Source: Tridacna crocea (taxonomy: Eukaryota > Mollusca > Bivalvia > Cardiida > Cardiidae). From it: DNA of 64,000 nt. Numbering within the stretch: the first letter of the stretch is position 1; each line of letters starts with the position of its first letter. This document shows positions 12,682 to 24,587 of this stretch, piece after piece. The DNA lies in assembly GCA_943736015.1 (NCBI GenBank), contig OX031069.1, positions 38,846,728-38,910,727 of the forward strand, given 5' to 3'. The position numbers were made by a program, and so were the translations under genes. The notes beneath the pieces are model-generated. The model made no database searches. It saw nothing but the letters and a program-made list of their open reading frames with translations, and was not told the origin of the DNA.

Positions 12682-13400
12682 GGATATACATGTACTATTA
12701 AGTCATTTTCTTGTCATCAGATTAAAAGCGATACCACTCGACACGTGACTAAATACCGGAAACTTTCGGCCATGCTTGTATCTACCAATAAGACACACAC
12801 TTGACTCGGAAGAGAACTATTGACAGAACGGGAAGTTTGTGGGAGTCAGAGATGTAGAGGCAAAAATTTATGGACATTAAAGTAACAATAAAGACCAAAA
12901 GTAAACAAAAAGGGTGTAAAATTTCATTTTAATATATATTATACGATTTAAAAGTATGGAAGTCATTGTGAAGATGACAAGCTTTCATCGAGTTGTCAAT
13001 TCAAATGTTATATGCCTGATACAGAAATTAATTTCAAAACTAGGTTAAAACCTACCAGAGTTTTGTTTACTTTTTGCTTGAGTTTAGGGTTTATTCTTGT
13101 TTTTCTGCAAGCGACTTATATATGGCCTGTCGACAAGATAGCAGATTTTCAACTACACTATATTTTTCATACTTTTAAATGCTATAATTTATTAGTAAAT
13201 TTTATTGGATTATGACACTTGGTTTGATATTTTTTGCCTTTATTGGGTCTTAAAAGATAGATAAATCTATGTTAAAAACGCTTTGAAATGGGCTGAGCTG
13301 AGTCGATACTTTTGCAGATGCGTTAAGCCCCTTTTCATAGAGTATTGTTCGTATATATTTTTTCGATAATTCTGTACAACGGTACATGTTTTCACCTTAA
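12680..13400. other. Spacer
   Basis: No supported gene. A TAAGCCCCTTTTCATAGAG word near 13325 recurs near 24057 and 43567 (small dispersed repeat). Confidence 0.35.
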
Positions 13401-13550
13401 ATGTTTAACTCTTTGCCAAGCAATCCCTAGTTTTTACGACCCTGGTCAAGAAAACTTTGAAAACTATGTGGGAAAAGGAGAAAATACTGGTTACCAGTAT
13501 TTTCTCTCTTTCCTTCAATGTCTTCTGCCCTTTGAGACACAAATCCACCA

Positions 13551-14333
13551 TATGGCTTGCAACAGGTAATACGGGATATTCGGACATTTGCGTAAATGGT
13601 CGTCTCGAATTAGCCTGCGCAGTCCGCGCAGGCTAATCCGAGACGGCACTTTACGACAACATTTGGTTTTGTGCTACAGTGGACTTCAATGTTCCCTCTG
13701 GCTTTTTATTTGAAGGGTACACTTACCCGCGGAGCTGTAAATTTTGGGGGTAAGATTTCATATTAGAGCGTATGACTATAATGGTTCCAAACTAGAAATA
13801 AAGTAATCAATAATGATGTTTTAGACCACAAAAGTATGTTATATTAAGATGTCTGTGGACGTTTACTATTTAAAGTCATTAAAATGTTGAAAAGACGGTC
13901 ACAAGTGACTCTGATCGGACAATGTGAAAGGAAAATTGTGTTGTGTCATGGGTTTCCGTGTTTTTGCATCGAGCACTTTTCCATGTGTGCTTATTCATGG
14001 GTAGGTTTTTCCGCGTGATTTGAAAATAATTTATCATTGTGGGCAGCAAGTAACTTCAAATCCCGTCATTTTACACAAGTTCAGCGGATAATGGATTTTT
14101 TACGTTTTTTTTTAAGGTCAGGTCTCGCGTGTAACCAAAATTTTTACGTGAATTTCAATTCTATAACGTCATTTACGCAACAATTTCCGTGAGTGGGAAC
14201 ACTGTGGACTTGCGCAAAACAGAAAATTACATAAAAACGGAGCGTGTCGTGTCGGATTAGCCTGCGCAGGCTGATCCGAGACGAAACTTTGCGCAAATGT
14301 CCGAATGCCCGTTTTTGCGTGTTGCAGGCCATA
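13551..14333 (+). mobile_element. Family C element inserted in A, itself interrupted
   Basis: Ends TATGGCTTGCAACA and GTTGCAGGCCATA. Its two halves, 13551-13686 and 14204-14333, rejoin at GTGGACTT. Confidence 0.85.
13687..14203. mobile_element. 517-bp hAT-like MITE inserted in C
   Basis: Flanked by the exact 8-bp duplication GTGGACTT (13679-13686 and 14204-14211). The ends read CAATGTTCCC and, inverted, AGTGTTCCC. Both features fit the hAT superfamily. No coding frame. Confidence 0.85.
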
Positions 14334-14661
14334 TAAGGGGCGTACTCTATATATCTGTCGTCTGAAAATGTTTTTCCATCTGGACCAACCCAAGGTTTTG
14401 TGGTTTTGTTTATAGAGCGAAAGCCAGTATTAGTTTTATCGATATACCTGTAGGGACTCCGAGGTAATTGAATGTACTACAAACAGGTCAGATTGGCTAT
14501 GATAAAAAAGGGCAACAATTGTAAATTGCACATTTCATGACGCAAGCTTTTTGAAACAAATTACCCTACGGAAAAATGATTTCAAATAAACATGTAACGT
14601 TACTTGCTGGATCGTTGAACTTGTAAGACGAAATAATGGGTTTTGTTGCATAAATATACCA

Positions 14662-14835
14662 TTATCTCCCGCTAGATGGCATTCTGCAAATACACATCTA
14701 TCTCATTTGGGCATCCTAGGTACAGAACCGGACTACTTTTCTACGCAACAATTGTTACTTTGAATTTCAAACTAAAATAAACGTTTACTCAATAAAACGC
14801 TACTTGGTGCGATTCATTCAGCTATGAATACCGGT
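14662..14835 (+). repeat. Family O repeat, partial
   Basis: Shares ATTATCTCCCGCTAGATGGC and the AATAAAACGCTAC segment with 51613-51965, and the latter with 31041-31350. Confidence 0.7.
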
Positions 14836-15117
14836 ATTTGTCGATCCCTAGTTTCGATCTTAACTACTCGCTTTATACTTATCCATTTCATATATTACGT
14901 CTAAGATGTATTACCTAGAACTAAATTGAATTAAATACTACATTATTTTTTTACTGTATTTTTTTTCCATTCTACTTTCGAAACTTCTTGGTAAAGTTAC
15001 TGTCACACTGCAATAGTAAAGTATAACGAATAGATAATGATTTGTGATTGGTAAAAAATGTAGACATGTTTATTCTGTGGGGCCGTACAGACCTATTTGC
15101 GGGCACAGTTATATAGA

Positions 15118-15572
15118 GGATATTTGTTTCTTTCGGTGAAAGATCGACATTTATTTCATCGAGTGAACACCATCGGTAATATTTTCACGAGTGGCGCAGC
15201 CACGAGCTAAAATATTACCGATGGTGTTCACGAGATGAAATAAATTTCGATCTTTCACCGAAAAGAAACAAATATTCTATTTATTTCATGCTTTTAACCC
15301 TTTCTGGGAGGAGCTTTATTAAAATCTTGTCAAGTTCTTTTCCGTTATTCCCCGTGGCGTACCCCTCCTGCATAGCAACGCATTACAATATTACGTCAAG
15401 CGAGTGAAATATAAGGCATATGACGTCATATTTCCTATCTGGTTGTGAGGCACGCGCAATTTACCTAGGCAACAAGAACGTGAAAATCGGTATTTTCACT
15501 GGATGTACCAGTGTAAGATCGAAAAATATTTTCACTGCTATTTCTCGATATCCTACCGGAAGGCATGAAATA
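15118..15572 (+). mobile_element. Family D element, full length
   Basis: Reference copy: foldback 15118-15280 with GGCGCAGCCACGAGC at the loop, then CCCCGTGGCGTACCCC, GCATAGCAACGC, TGACGTCA (15421-15428) and CCTAGGCAAC, ending CTACCGGAAGGCATGAAATA. Confidence 0.85.
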
Positions 15573-15904
15573 ATAAATTGTGATTTGGTATAATCCTTTT
15601 CTTCGTTATTCTGGTATTTAGTTTCTAATTTAATATTCTTTTAAGTGTTATCATATAACATATTACTGAGTTTCAAAATGTATTTAAAACAAATAATTTC
15701 TCTTCATAACTGAAACACAAAGGAGTTTCTTCATTCATAATTCAGTACCTCTTGAAAAACGGCGTGCATTTTTTTTTTTAATTTAAGGACTTTCTTAAAT
15801 CATTTATGGTACCAAACAACACAGTGGTCGTGTTTGTGTCTTTCTGGGTTTTATTCCTAAATCATGTTCTATCAAACATTTGGCTGACAAGCCCAGGTGT
15901 TTAT

Positions 15905-15975
15905 CCATCTGTGAACAGTGTAAAACGAGATCATACTGCACAGAGAGTACAGACTGATCTGTGAGTAATACTGCC
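15905..15975 (+). mobile_element. Family B fragment
   Basis: GAACAGTGTAAAACGAGATC and GTACAGACTGATCTG are decayed palindrome arms. Confidence 0.5.
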
Positions 15976-16011
15976 CCATTTTTTTTCTTTTTTTTTTTAT
16001 GACGAAATAAA

Positions 16012-16305
16012 TGATTGACTGTAGGGCGTTTAACGCCGTTTTCAACATTATTTTAGTTATATCGCGGCGGCCAATACACATATCCATGCTTTCCTGGAGT
16101 CTCTTTTACCAGTACTTTGAACAATTTTCTTTCCAAGTCACTGGCTGCTTTCCCACATTACCATCGTCGAGACGATGTTCAGCGATGGGAGAGGAATGAA
16201 TTACTATCATCAGTCCTCGAAAAAAAATGGCCGAGCCGGGGATCGAACCCATAACATGCTGTTCTCAAGGCCTTTGCGCTACCGACTGAGCTACCGTGGC
16301 TCGGC
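16012..16305 (-). mobile_element. tRNA-derived SINE
   Basis: Read on the minus strand it opens with a tRNA-like head: A box TAGCTCAGTCGGT (16281-16293) and B box GGGTTCGATCC (16240-16250). It ends with the shared tail AACGGCGTTAAAC. The acceptor stem does not close properly, so this is not a functional tRNA. Confidence 0.8.
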
Positions 16306-16427
16306 TCTGACAAAATGCCATGAAACTTTTACTCCTGAGATCTGCCCATGTATAGAGCTAACTGGTTTTACAAAAAGAAATCTGTATTTTAATAACTCCA
16401 GGGATTGTAAATTCAGTGCTATACATA

Positions 16428-16560
16428 CAATCCCTTAGATAACCCTGAGGAGGGTACTTTCTGAAAACATTGTTTGAAAAGGAGAAAATGCTGGTAACCA
16501 GCATTTTCTCCTTTTCCAACAATGTTTTCATCCTCCCTGGCAACATTCTGTCATTTGAAT
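16428..16560 (-). mobile_element. Family A fragment with hairpin
   Basis: Hairpin with TTTGAAAAGG on one arm and CCTTTTCCAA on the other. The distal flank is absent. Confidence 0.65.
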
Positions 16561-16564
16561 CACG

Positions 16565-17300
16565 TTTTTTTTTTCTCGTTTATAACTGAATTCAAGATTG
16601 ACGAGCCTAGTTATTTATCGTCTGGCATCTAAAAATTCAAGCAAGTGTTGAGGTAAAACAATTGCACATTTACATAAATTGAACACAATTTGTACGGAAA
16701 TTTAATACGATATAGTACATTTCCTTATATGTAGGCCACATCCAATCACGTGACGTCACCATGCGCGGACCGGTCGTTAAACAGAGGGAATCAATTTTCA
16801 TAAATGTCCATAGGCAATGAGTTTAATTCAATTTTTACGGATATTTACGTGACTAATTTGGACGGAGATTGTTTAATCGAAGGCCTATCTTACCACAAGG
16901 GATTTTGTTTCCCCACTGTAATTTTGTACACGACGTTAAATGGTTGTATTTGTTTTACTTGAATGGTATATAGATATTTCACTTGGGTATGTTATCTAAA
17001 ATTACATATTTATACTTTTTTTGATATCATGTTCAGATTTTTTTAGGGAAAAAATGATGAAACGCAATTGGTGTTCTTTGAATAATCTATATGATTTTTC
17101 TTTTATATATACGCATATAATGAAAACGATATCAAATATTGAATATCTTATCTTTTTTCCGGGTTTCATAACATTTGTATAATTTATGTATAATTGAAAC
17201 ACTTCATTTTTATAAACTGTAATATTAAACACTTACATAGTAGTGACAGTCAGGTTGTAATGCTTTTATTGTCTCTGCATATATGGTCTCTAATAGATGA
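16565..17300. other. AT-rich spacer
   Basis: No gene supported. GTGACGTCACC, a perfect TGACGTCA, is at 16752-16759. Confidence 0.3.
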
Positions 17301-17304
17301 AACC

Positions 17305-17555
17305 TTCACCACCAGGTCAAACACTCCTCACCTATTAAGCACACATCCTACTTTCCCCATATCTTTCATTTTTAAAATTGTTCTTTCATACTGTATACAT
17401 GCATTAACCGGAAATTGGACAGAAACACTATGAGCTTTGCTTCCATTCCGATCCATTTCTGCAGGATTATTTTTTGTCAATTTGATATATTAGTATTGTT
17501 CATGTACATGTATAACGTTATTGTATTTCTGTATAGGATGAAATATGTTTAAATT
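17305..17555 (+). repeat. Family P repeat, copy 1
   Basis: Shares CCTACTTTCCCC, AACCGGAAATTGGA and TTTCTGCAGGATTATTTTT, in order, with 18527-18784. Confidence 0.7.
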
Positions 17556-17762
17556 AAAAAATACTAATAATTGAAACGCTATAAAAACTCAATATTATTC
17601 TAGCATTACTATTATTTTCTTATAAACGTGATACACTATCAGTCTCATATAACGGAAATGTGAAAACTCTTAAATGTGCAGTAAGTCTTTTCCCAAGAAA
17701 CTCCTGCATTTAAACGAACACAATTAAGCCTTATTCTGATAAATAAGTGAAATGCTTTTTTT

Positions 17763-17936
17763 AGTTAATGGTAACAACCCACATTTTGCTATTTCAAAGG
17801 TAAGTTTTTTTGGTAAAAAATGACCTTATCGGACAGTATGGATCAAGATCAGACTGCACGTTCTGTGCAGTCTGATCTTAATCTATACAGTTCGCAAAAG
17901 GTCAGCGAGTCGAGTTTAGCCACATAAGAGTTATAG
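17763..17936 (-). mobile_element. Family B copy
   Basis: Palindrome at about 17844-17892; left end near TTAGTTAATGG, right end decayed (ATAAGAGTTATAG). Confidence 0.7.
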
Positions 17937-18045
17937 TAAAGACATTTATCTTTACATTTTTTTTATTACTTTTTCAAACCTATTGATAAATATTTTTGAT
18001 GTTGCAAAAGAAAGAAACTTGAACGGTAATGGGCCGTTAAACATG

Positions 18046-18272
18046 TTAACCCTTTCCGAAACGACAATTTTTAGACTCTTCCAATCTCAAAGAGTTTGCA
18101 GACGACAATTTTAAATTTGATAAAAATGGCAGAAAGTTCTCCAAATGGGTAGAAAACGCTGTGGGAAAAGGAGAAATTGCTCGTTACGAGCAATTTCTCC
18201 TTTTCCCACAGTGTTTTCAAAAGACTTGTACTGCAGACACGTAAAAACAAGGGCTTGTTTTGGAAAGGGTTA
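18046..18272 (+). mobile_element. Family A, GAAATTGCTCG subfamily
   Basis: Starts TTAACCCTTTCC and ends AAAGGGTTAG. The tip GAAATTGCTCGTTACGAGCA matches the 8591 copy, and the outer stem has GCTGTGGG paired with CCCACAGTG. Confidence 0.85.
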
Positions 18273-18526
18273 GGGCAGTTGGCAGATTATACAATACACA
18301 AATGTATTACACTGATATATTGTTTTACTTTTCATTGTAAGTGTAGATTTCGCTCTTCACATATAGATATGACACTAAATATGATTTTTTTTTTTCTTTC
18401 TCTTTTTTTAAAAAGAAGGCGTACAATTGAAAGGCTGATTAGTAAACGTAGCACTGACGGCTACGTCGTAACGTTTTTATTGAATCTGTTTATAATTATG
18501 GTTTCCCGTGCATGAATTCAGTTTCA

Positions 18527-18784
18527 CCTTTAGGTCTAACACTCCACACCTATCTGGACCCTCTCCTACTTTCCCCAATTTTTTTTCCGATATCATTTAT
18601 TTTTTCGAACTGTAATATATCGTTCTTCATACATGCAATAACCGGAAATTGGAGAGGAACTATGTAAGTTTGCTTTCGTTCCGAATCATTTCTGCAGGAT
18701 TATTTTTGTCAGTTGATTGTATTGTATTGATAAAGTCAATTGATAAGTATATAATATTTCTGTGGAATGAAGTACCTTTAAATT
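18527..18784 (+). repeat. Family P repeat, copy 2
   Basis: Direct repeat of 17305-17555 about 1.2 kb away, clearly diverged. Confidence 0.7.
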
Positions 18785-19390
18785 GTTTGGTGGTAGAGAT
18801 AAACAACAACAAAAAAAAAAATCAATGAATGTTTCAAATGATAAACGGCATCCATAAAAGTGCATGTTTGTACAATCTTCGGATACTTATGATACAAGAA
18901 AACGATATACCGATATCATAATATTCATTTACAATGGCGTGAATAAGGGCCTCGGGTATCGATCAGCCTTAACAGCGTTTGTATAAGATATCGATGTTAT
19001 AATTGTGTCCGCAAGTACGTCCGCACGATTCCGCCGAATACACATCATTCACTTGTTTTACAATTTCTGTCTATTCATTGACATATGTCAATACTAAGAA
19101 ACAGGTTAAACACCAATGCATTCAGCTAAGCCAAGAAGTAGAGGAAAAATATGTAAGAAGACCCCAAAAGGCTCGATTCCCCTAGTACTCTATGAAACTA
19201 TTGGATGACAAGTACAAATAAAGGTGCCGCAATGTTTTCTGAAACGATTTCAGCCCCTGGATGTTAAACTCCGTCAAAAGACTACGGTAAAACATTAGTG
19301 AATATAACACAGTACAGTTGTGGAAGAGAGGACGTGAAAACATCCCGGTTAACAGGAAATCTGTGTGCTATGTCACGGGGGTCCCATTAC
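18785..19390. other. Spacer
   Basis: No repeat family or gene supported. Confidence 0.3.
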
Positions 19391-19392
19391 TA

Positions 19393-19623
19393 AAGTTGCC
19401 AAACGACAAAGTTGTACGCTCGTCTCTTTCAAAAGAATTGAAAAAGGAAACTGATATGCAAATAGATTGAAGTGATTGGCTTTTTCTTTCAAAAATGGTT
19501 TGAAAACATTGTCGGGAAAAGGAGAAAGTGCTGCTTACCAGCATTTTCTCCTTTTCCCGACGATGTTTTCAAAAGCCCGCTTTCCTAGGGTCGTAAAAAT
19601 GAATTTATACGGTAAAGGATTTG
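19393..19623 (+). mobile_element. Family A copy
   Basis: The hairpin outer stem reads TTGTCGGGAAAAGG with CCTTTTCCCGACG: a change from the usual TGTGGG that is matched on both arms. Confidence 0.75.
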
Positions 19624-19980
19624 AATGCTTCATTGGTGTTTGGTTCGCTGGAATCGTTAATGCTCTGAAAAATGTTCCGTGTCAATTTAAATTCTCATTT
19701 GGGTCGTTGTCCCCACTCTCTGTGTCTAGCAATTTCACGCTCTTGTTTTCTGTTAAAACCCGGTGTTAGGAATTAACTTTCACAAGTTGTTAGTTTCTCT
19801 TTTGTCACGACACCAAGTGAATTTGTGAAGCAACTTGACACTTAAACTTTTGGTCGACAACCCTGATTCTGCAATATCTCTTTTATCGCTTAACCTTTCT
19901 TGATTTCAGTGTAATAAATCTATATCCATTACAAGTTTTCTTACACATTCTTAAAACCAAAGTAGTGTGACATCATGTTT

Positions 19981-20212
19981 TGACGTCATTTATCTTACAT
20001 TTCTTGCGCTTGACGTAATATTGTAATGCGTTGCTATGCGGAAGGGGGTAAGCCACGGGGAATAACGGAAAAGAACTGTACTGGATTTTGATAAACTCCT
20101 CCCAGAAAGGATTAAATAGAATATTTGTATTTTAGGTGAAAAATCGAAATTTATTTCATCGAGTGAACACACCATCGGTAATATTTTCACGAGTGCCGCA
20201 GCCACAGAAGTT
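19981..20212 (-). mobile_element. Family D copy, truncated
   Basis: Contains TGACGTCA (19981-19988), GCGTTGCTATGCGG, GCCACGGGG and part of the foldback. The opposite arm is missing. Confidence 0.75.
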
Positions 20213-20243
20213 TAAGTGATAAAAATACTCATATCAGATCCTA

Positions 20244-20506
20244 TATGGCGAACACACTCGAAAAGGGGCATTCGGACATTTGCGTAAAGTGTCGTTTCGG
20301 ATCAGCCTGCGCAGTCCGCACAAGCTCATCCGTACCGACACTTTCCGTTTTTATGTAATTTTCTGTTTTGCACAAGTCTACTGTAGCACAAAATCTAATG
20401 TAGTCGTAAAGTGCTGTCTCGGATTAGCCTGCGCGGACTGCGCAGGCTGATCCGAGACGACACTTTACGCAAAATTAATCTCCGAATGCACTTTTTCCTG
20501 GCCATA
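20244..20506 (+). mobile_element. Family C element, full length
   Basis: Starts TATGGCGAACAC, ends CTGGCCATA. Second palindrome GCCTGCGCGGACTGCGCAGG is intact; the first is decayed on one side. Confidence 0.85.
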
Positions 20507-20779
20507 TATTTTATACATCTTTGAGGCAAGCATTTTGTGACGTCATATATGACGTTATTTTATACCTTTTCTGTAGAAGTAATTTTCTTTTATGGAAATT
20601 ACCATGCATGTTTTGATGATTTTGCCTACTCTTACCTATAATGTGTGAAATATCTAAATGTCGTAAACAGAAATCAGACATCCGTTGGCTTCTGAGATGA
20701 AATTTCCCTAGAGTTGTCTAGAAAAACGTTATCAAACTCACAAGAGGCTGGCTTTAGAACGTTTTTCTAGACTTTTTAA

Positions 20780-20875
20780 ATGAATTACGTTCTGCACGTT
20801 CCGTGCGGTCTGATCTCGATCTACACAGTCTACAAAAGGTCAGTGAGTCCGAGTCTGAGCCGGCTGACATGGGTC
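20780..20875 (-). mobile_element. Family B fragment
   Basis: GCACGTTCCGTGCGGTCTGA and CAAAAGGTCAGTGAGTC are present; the left half is absent. Confidence 0.65.
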
Positions 20876-20945
20876 GATTCTTTTTTTGCAGTGCATTAAA
20901 CCCTCTTTTAACGGAGCATTGTTCACATGTATATGTAGTGATTAG

Positions 20946-21166
20946 TTCAACCCTTTCCCAAACAATCCTTGGTTTTCACAACCCTGTAAAAGAAGTCTTT
21001 TGAAAACATCGTGGGAAAAGGAGAAAATGCTGGTAACCAGCATTTTCTCCTTTTCCCACAATGTTTTCTAAATCAAATTTCAATTTTTGAGTCATGCTTC
21101 TTTTTTCCTTTGCAAATGCTTTCGAATTGAACCAGTCTAAAATTTTGTTGTTTGGTAAAGTGTTAA
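20946..21166 (-). mobile_element. Family A element
   Basis: Ends TTCAACCC and GTGTTAA (TTAA 21163-21166). The hairpin is near perfect (21009-21063). Confidence 0.85.
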
Positions 21167-21348
21167 TAAAAGAGAGTCGAAGAGTTAAAGGAGGCTGGGT
21201 CAAAAAGCGGCTTTAACTCATTACCGAACGACAAAACTTTAGGTTTGTCCAAATCGAAAGCATTTGCAGAAGACAAAATAAAAGTGACTGAAAATTTAGG
21301 TGAAATTCAGAAAAAAAAGTGAATGATAAAAAACATTGTCCATAATTT

Positions 21349-22814
21349 TTAGCTCTACTGGCTTTCAGCCAGCAGAGCTTATGTCATAGCGTGGTTTCCG
21401 TCGTCCGTCCGTCCGTCTGTCTGTCCGTCCGTCCGTCCGTCCGTCTGTCCGTCCGTCCGTCCGTCCGTTAGTCTTTTTCTTGTTTACGCGATAAAGTCTT
21501 CATTTCTGGTCAGATTTTCGTGAAACTTACAAAGTTTGTTTATCTCATCAATAGCTTTAACCCTATTGATTTTGAAAAAAATCCGACAAACAGTATGGGA
21601 AAAGTAGCCATTTCAAGTTGAAAATTCCTATTTCTTGCTTACGCGATTTAGTCTGTATTTTTTGTCAGATTTCCATGAAACTTGCAGAGTTTGTTTATCT
21701 TATCAATAGCTTCAACCCTATTGATTTTGAAAAAAATCCAACAAACAGTATGGGAAAAGTAGCCATTTCAAGTTGAAAACTTTAATTTCTTGTTTACGCG
21801 ATAAAGTCTTCATTTTTGGTCAGATTTCTGTGAAACTTACACAGTTTATTTATCTCATCGATAGCTTTAACCCTATTGATTTTGAAAAAAATCCGACAAA
21901 CAGTATGGGAAAAGTAGCCCTTTCAAGTTTAAAATATCCATTTCTTGTTTACACGATAAAGTCTGTATTTTTGTTCAGATTTCCATGAAACTTGCAGAGT
22001 TTGTTTATCTTATCAATAACTTCAACCCTATTGATTTTGAAAAAAAATCCAACAAACAGTATGGGAAAAGTAGCCATTTCAATTTGAAAATTTTCATTTC
22101 TTGTTTACGTGATAAAGTATTCATTTTTGGTCAGATTTCTGTGAAACTTACACAGTTTGTTTATCTCATCGATAGCTTTAACCCTATCGATTTTGAAAAA
22201 AATCCGACAAACAGTATGGAAAAAGTTGCCCTTTCAAGTTTAAAATTTCCATTTCTTGTTTACACGATAAAGTCTGTATTTTTGTTCAGATTTCCATGAA
22301 ACTTGCAGAGTTTGTTTATCTTATCAATAGCTTCAACCCTATTGATTTTGAAAAAAATCCAACAAACAGTATGGGAAAAGTAGCCATTGCAATTTGAAAA
22401 TTTTCATTTCTTGTTTACGCGATAAAGTATTCATTTTTGGTCAGATTTCTGTGAAACTTACACAGTTTGTTAATCTTATCGATAGCTTTAACCCTATCGA
22501 TTTTGAAAAAAAATCCGACAAACAGAATGGGAAAAGTAGCCATTTCAGATTGAACAATTTCATTGCCTGTTTAGATGATAAAGTATTTATTTGTGATCAG
22601 ATTTTATGAATTTTTCAGCTTGTTTATCCCATCAATAGCTTTTTAACCCTTTTGAGTTTGAAAAAATTCAACAAACAGTAATGGAAAAGTAGCCATTTTG
22701 AGTTGAAAATGTCAACTTTTTTGTCTTTTTGTGTAATGAATTCCTATGTATGCTTTATTTAAAAGCAAACTCTCTGCCAGTAGAGCATATTCAGGCCCAT
22801 CAGGGCCTTCTAGT
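21349..22814 (+). mobile_element. Pearl/HINE-like (Helentron-associated) element
   Basis: GCTCTACTGGC (about 21350-21360) is inverted as GCCAGTAGAGC (about 22777-22787). A (CCGT)n tract follows at 21404-21472, then about eight tandem units of about 155 bp. The 3' end has hairpin GGCCCATCAGGGCC just before CTAG. Short inverted ends, an ACGG-type microsatellite and tandem core repeats are the described layout of bivalve pearl elements. Frames through the units are artefacts. Confidence 0.8.
21476..22700 (+). repeat. About eight 155-bp tandem core units
   Basis: Units begin at TTCTTGTTTACGCGATAAAG near 21477, 21632, 21786, 21942, 22098, 22251, 22406 and (decayed) 22562. Adjacent units alternate slightly, hinting at a higher-order dimer. 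Confidence 0.85.
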
Positions 22815-23204
22815 TTTTCCAGAAGGCTTCTTTCTTAAGGTCGTCAAAAGTAGGGATTGTGTGGTAATGGGTTAAGCCCTTTTTCGCATTGCACGGATCA
22901 AATATAGATGTTTTTCAGACGTCTTTTTGCTGCAAACTCGTTTTCGAAAGTTATTTATTCAAGCACTTACAAAAGATGTCGAGGACGATTTAGTCGACAT
23001 GTGACAGTTATATACGTCCCTGGTGAAAAACAAAAGACATACGAATTGTTTAGTCCTGGATTTGTAATGTCCTCTTGGAGAAAACGGCGTGAGAAATCTC
23101 TCGGAATTATTCATGGTTTTCTTTTAGTAATTACCCTCGAAGTTGTTGTACATCGCTTTAACACGTTAGATCTTTCCTTACCGTTCATGATACATGAAGC
23201 TATT

Positions 23205-23280
23205 CTGTAGACATTGTGGATCAAGATCAGATTGCATAGAACGTGCAGTCTCATTTGTGATCGACACTGTCCTCTCTGTT
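23205..23280 (+). mobile_element. Family B fragment
   Basis: GTGGATCAAGATCAGATTGC and GAACGTGCAGTCTCA. Confidence 0.55.
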
Positions 23281-23366
23281 TGTCTAAAAGTGTCTAAAAT
23301 GACTAAAATCTATTTGAACTGCGTCTTCGTGTTGCAGTGGGATTGTTTGTAGTTATTTATCATCAG

Positions 23367-23462
23367 CTGCCAAGCGCAACTTACTGACCTTTTGCGGACT
23401 GTGTAGATCAAGATCAGACTGCACAAAACGTGCAGTCTGATCAGTGATAACACCGTCCACTG
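23367..23462 (+). mobile_element. Family B fragment
   Basis: GCTGCCAAGCGCAACTTACT end plus the palindrome with AAAACGTGC tip. Confidence 0.65.
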
Positions 23463-23517
23463 TTTTATCCTGTATCATATTTGAACTGTCTTGTCATCTG
23501 GCATTGGAACTGTTTGG

Positions 23518-23697
23518 TAAGCTCGATTCACTTACCTTTTGCGGAGAGTGTAGATCAAGATCAGACTGCACAAAATGTGCAGTCTGATCTTGGATCTACA
23601 CTGTCCGATGAGAAGATATTTTTCTCCAAAATATATCCTGTAAAATTGCAATATTTGTGTTTCTCGCCATCGACTTGAACATTTCGTCTTAGTTATT
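23518..23697 (+). mobile_element. Family B copy
   Basis: Palindrome at 23549-23606, with the long right flank (ATATATCCTGTAAAATTGC) seen in other full copies. Confidence 0.7.
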
Positions 23698-24192
23698 TGC
23701 AGAACAAGGCATATACAGGTTAACGTTATTGATTTGAAAGTGAAATATTTTTCTGATTCTGACCTTGTGTGTAGGTCTTGTCTTAAAGCAAAACAAAAGA
23801 CTTGTCAAAACGTTGTAGCAAAGGGAGAAATTACTATAGACGAGCTGACAGAGTAGATGACATAAAAGAAAATAAGAATGAGCCATTTTCTGGAAAAGTG
23901 GGTTTAGATGCATCTCTTAATATATCAGTTGACTAGACCAATAGATAAATTGGTCCTTGAACATGCGGAAAAATTACCAAATGCAAGAATGTTCGACCCA
24001 GCTCACCCTGTGCGAACTGCGCAGATTGACATGGGTTAATATTTCTTGCAGTTGCATTAAGCCCCCTTTTTACAGAGAATGGCCCTTTCATTTTTGTTTA
24101 GAATTACTCGGGAAAAAAAAAAAACAGTGCGTAGATTCAAGACCCGATTGCACTTTTGCTGCAGATTTTCGACCGTTAGCCCACTACATAAG

Positions 24193-24399
24193 TTAACCTT
24201 ACTAAATAACTAAAATAACGTTTTCAATTCGATAGTAGAAAGCCAAATATTGTTCTTTCAAAATTATAGTTCGGGAAAAAATACCTCATAATCGGAGAGT
24301 TTAGATCCGAGATCAGACTGCACGTTCTGTGCAGTCTGATCTTGGATCTACACTGTCCGCAAAAGGTCAGCGAGTCGCGCTTTGCAGCCTAAGGGTTAA
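24193..24399 (-). mobile_element. Family B element, full length with TTAA ends
   Basis: 207 bp, TTAA at 24193-24196 and 24396-24399. Reference copy for the family. Confidence 0.9.
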
Positions 24400-24587
24400 C
24401 TGGCACTATCCAGACAATAGTAAAAACCCAAGTAATTTCTTTTAACGCTATCAATTGCAGAAAAAAACCCCATCTCCTTATCCGACAGAGTAGGTTAAAG
24501 ATCAGCATGCACGTTCTGTGCATTCTGATCTTGATCTACACTGCTTGCAAAATTGCCTTGAGTCGCATGTAGTAGGCTAGGAATTAA
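24396..24587 (-). mobile_element. Family B element sharing TTAA on both sides
   Basis: Starts at the TTAA that ends the previous B copy; ends TTAA at 24584-24587, shared with the next. Confidence 0.8.

Larger units (their letters stand above)
13405..14415 (-). mobile_element. Family A element, outer layer of a three-level nest
   Basis: The left part with hairpin (GAAAATACTGGTTACCAGTA, arms changed in concert) spans 13405-13550. The element resumes at about 14336 with GTCGTCTGAAAATG and CATCTGGACCAACCC, the family's other flank. Confidence 0.75.
21213..22875 (+). mobile_element. Family A element split by a pearl/HINE-like insertion
   Basis: TTAA at 21213-21216 and 22872-22875. The left flank is lost at about 21345, inside the hairpin, and the right flank resumes at about 22816 with AGAAGGCTTCTTTC. 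Confidence 0.85.

Noticed and set aside
16234..16305. Functional tRNA gene on the minus strand
   Set aside because: A and B boxes are good, but the acceptor stem does not pair and a SINE body and tail follow.
21773..22609. Repeated frames with a FISCLRDKVFIFGQ-like motif
   Set aside because: They are translations of the 155-bp tandem core units of a pearl-like element; frame is not kept across the array.
22908..23210. 100-codon plus-strand frame
   Set aside because: No recognised domain, membrane segment pattern or neighbouring splice sites that would support an exon.
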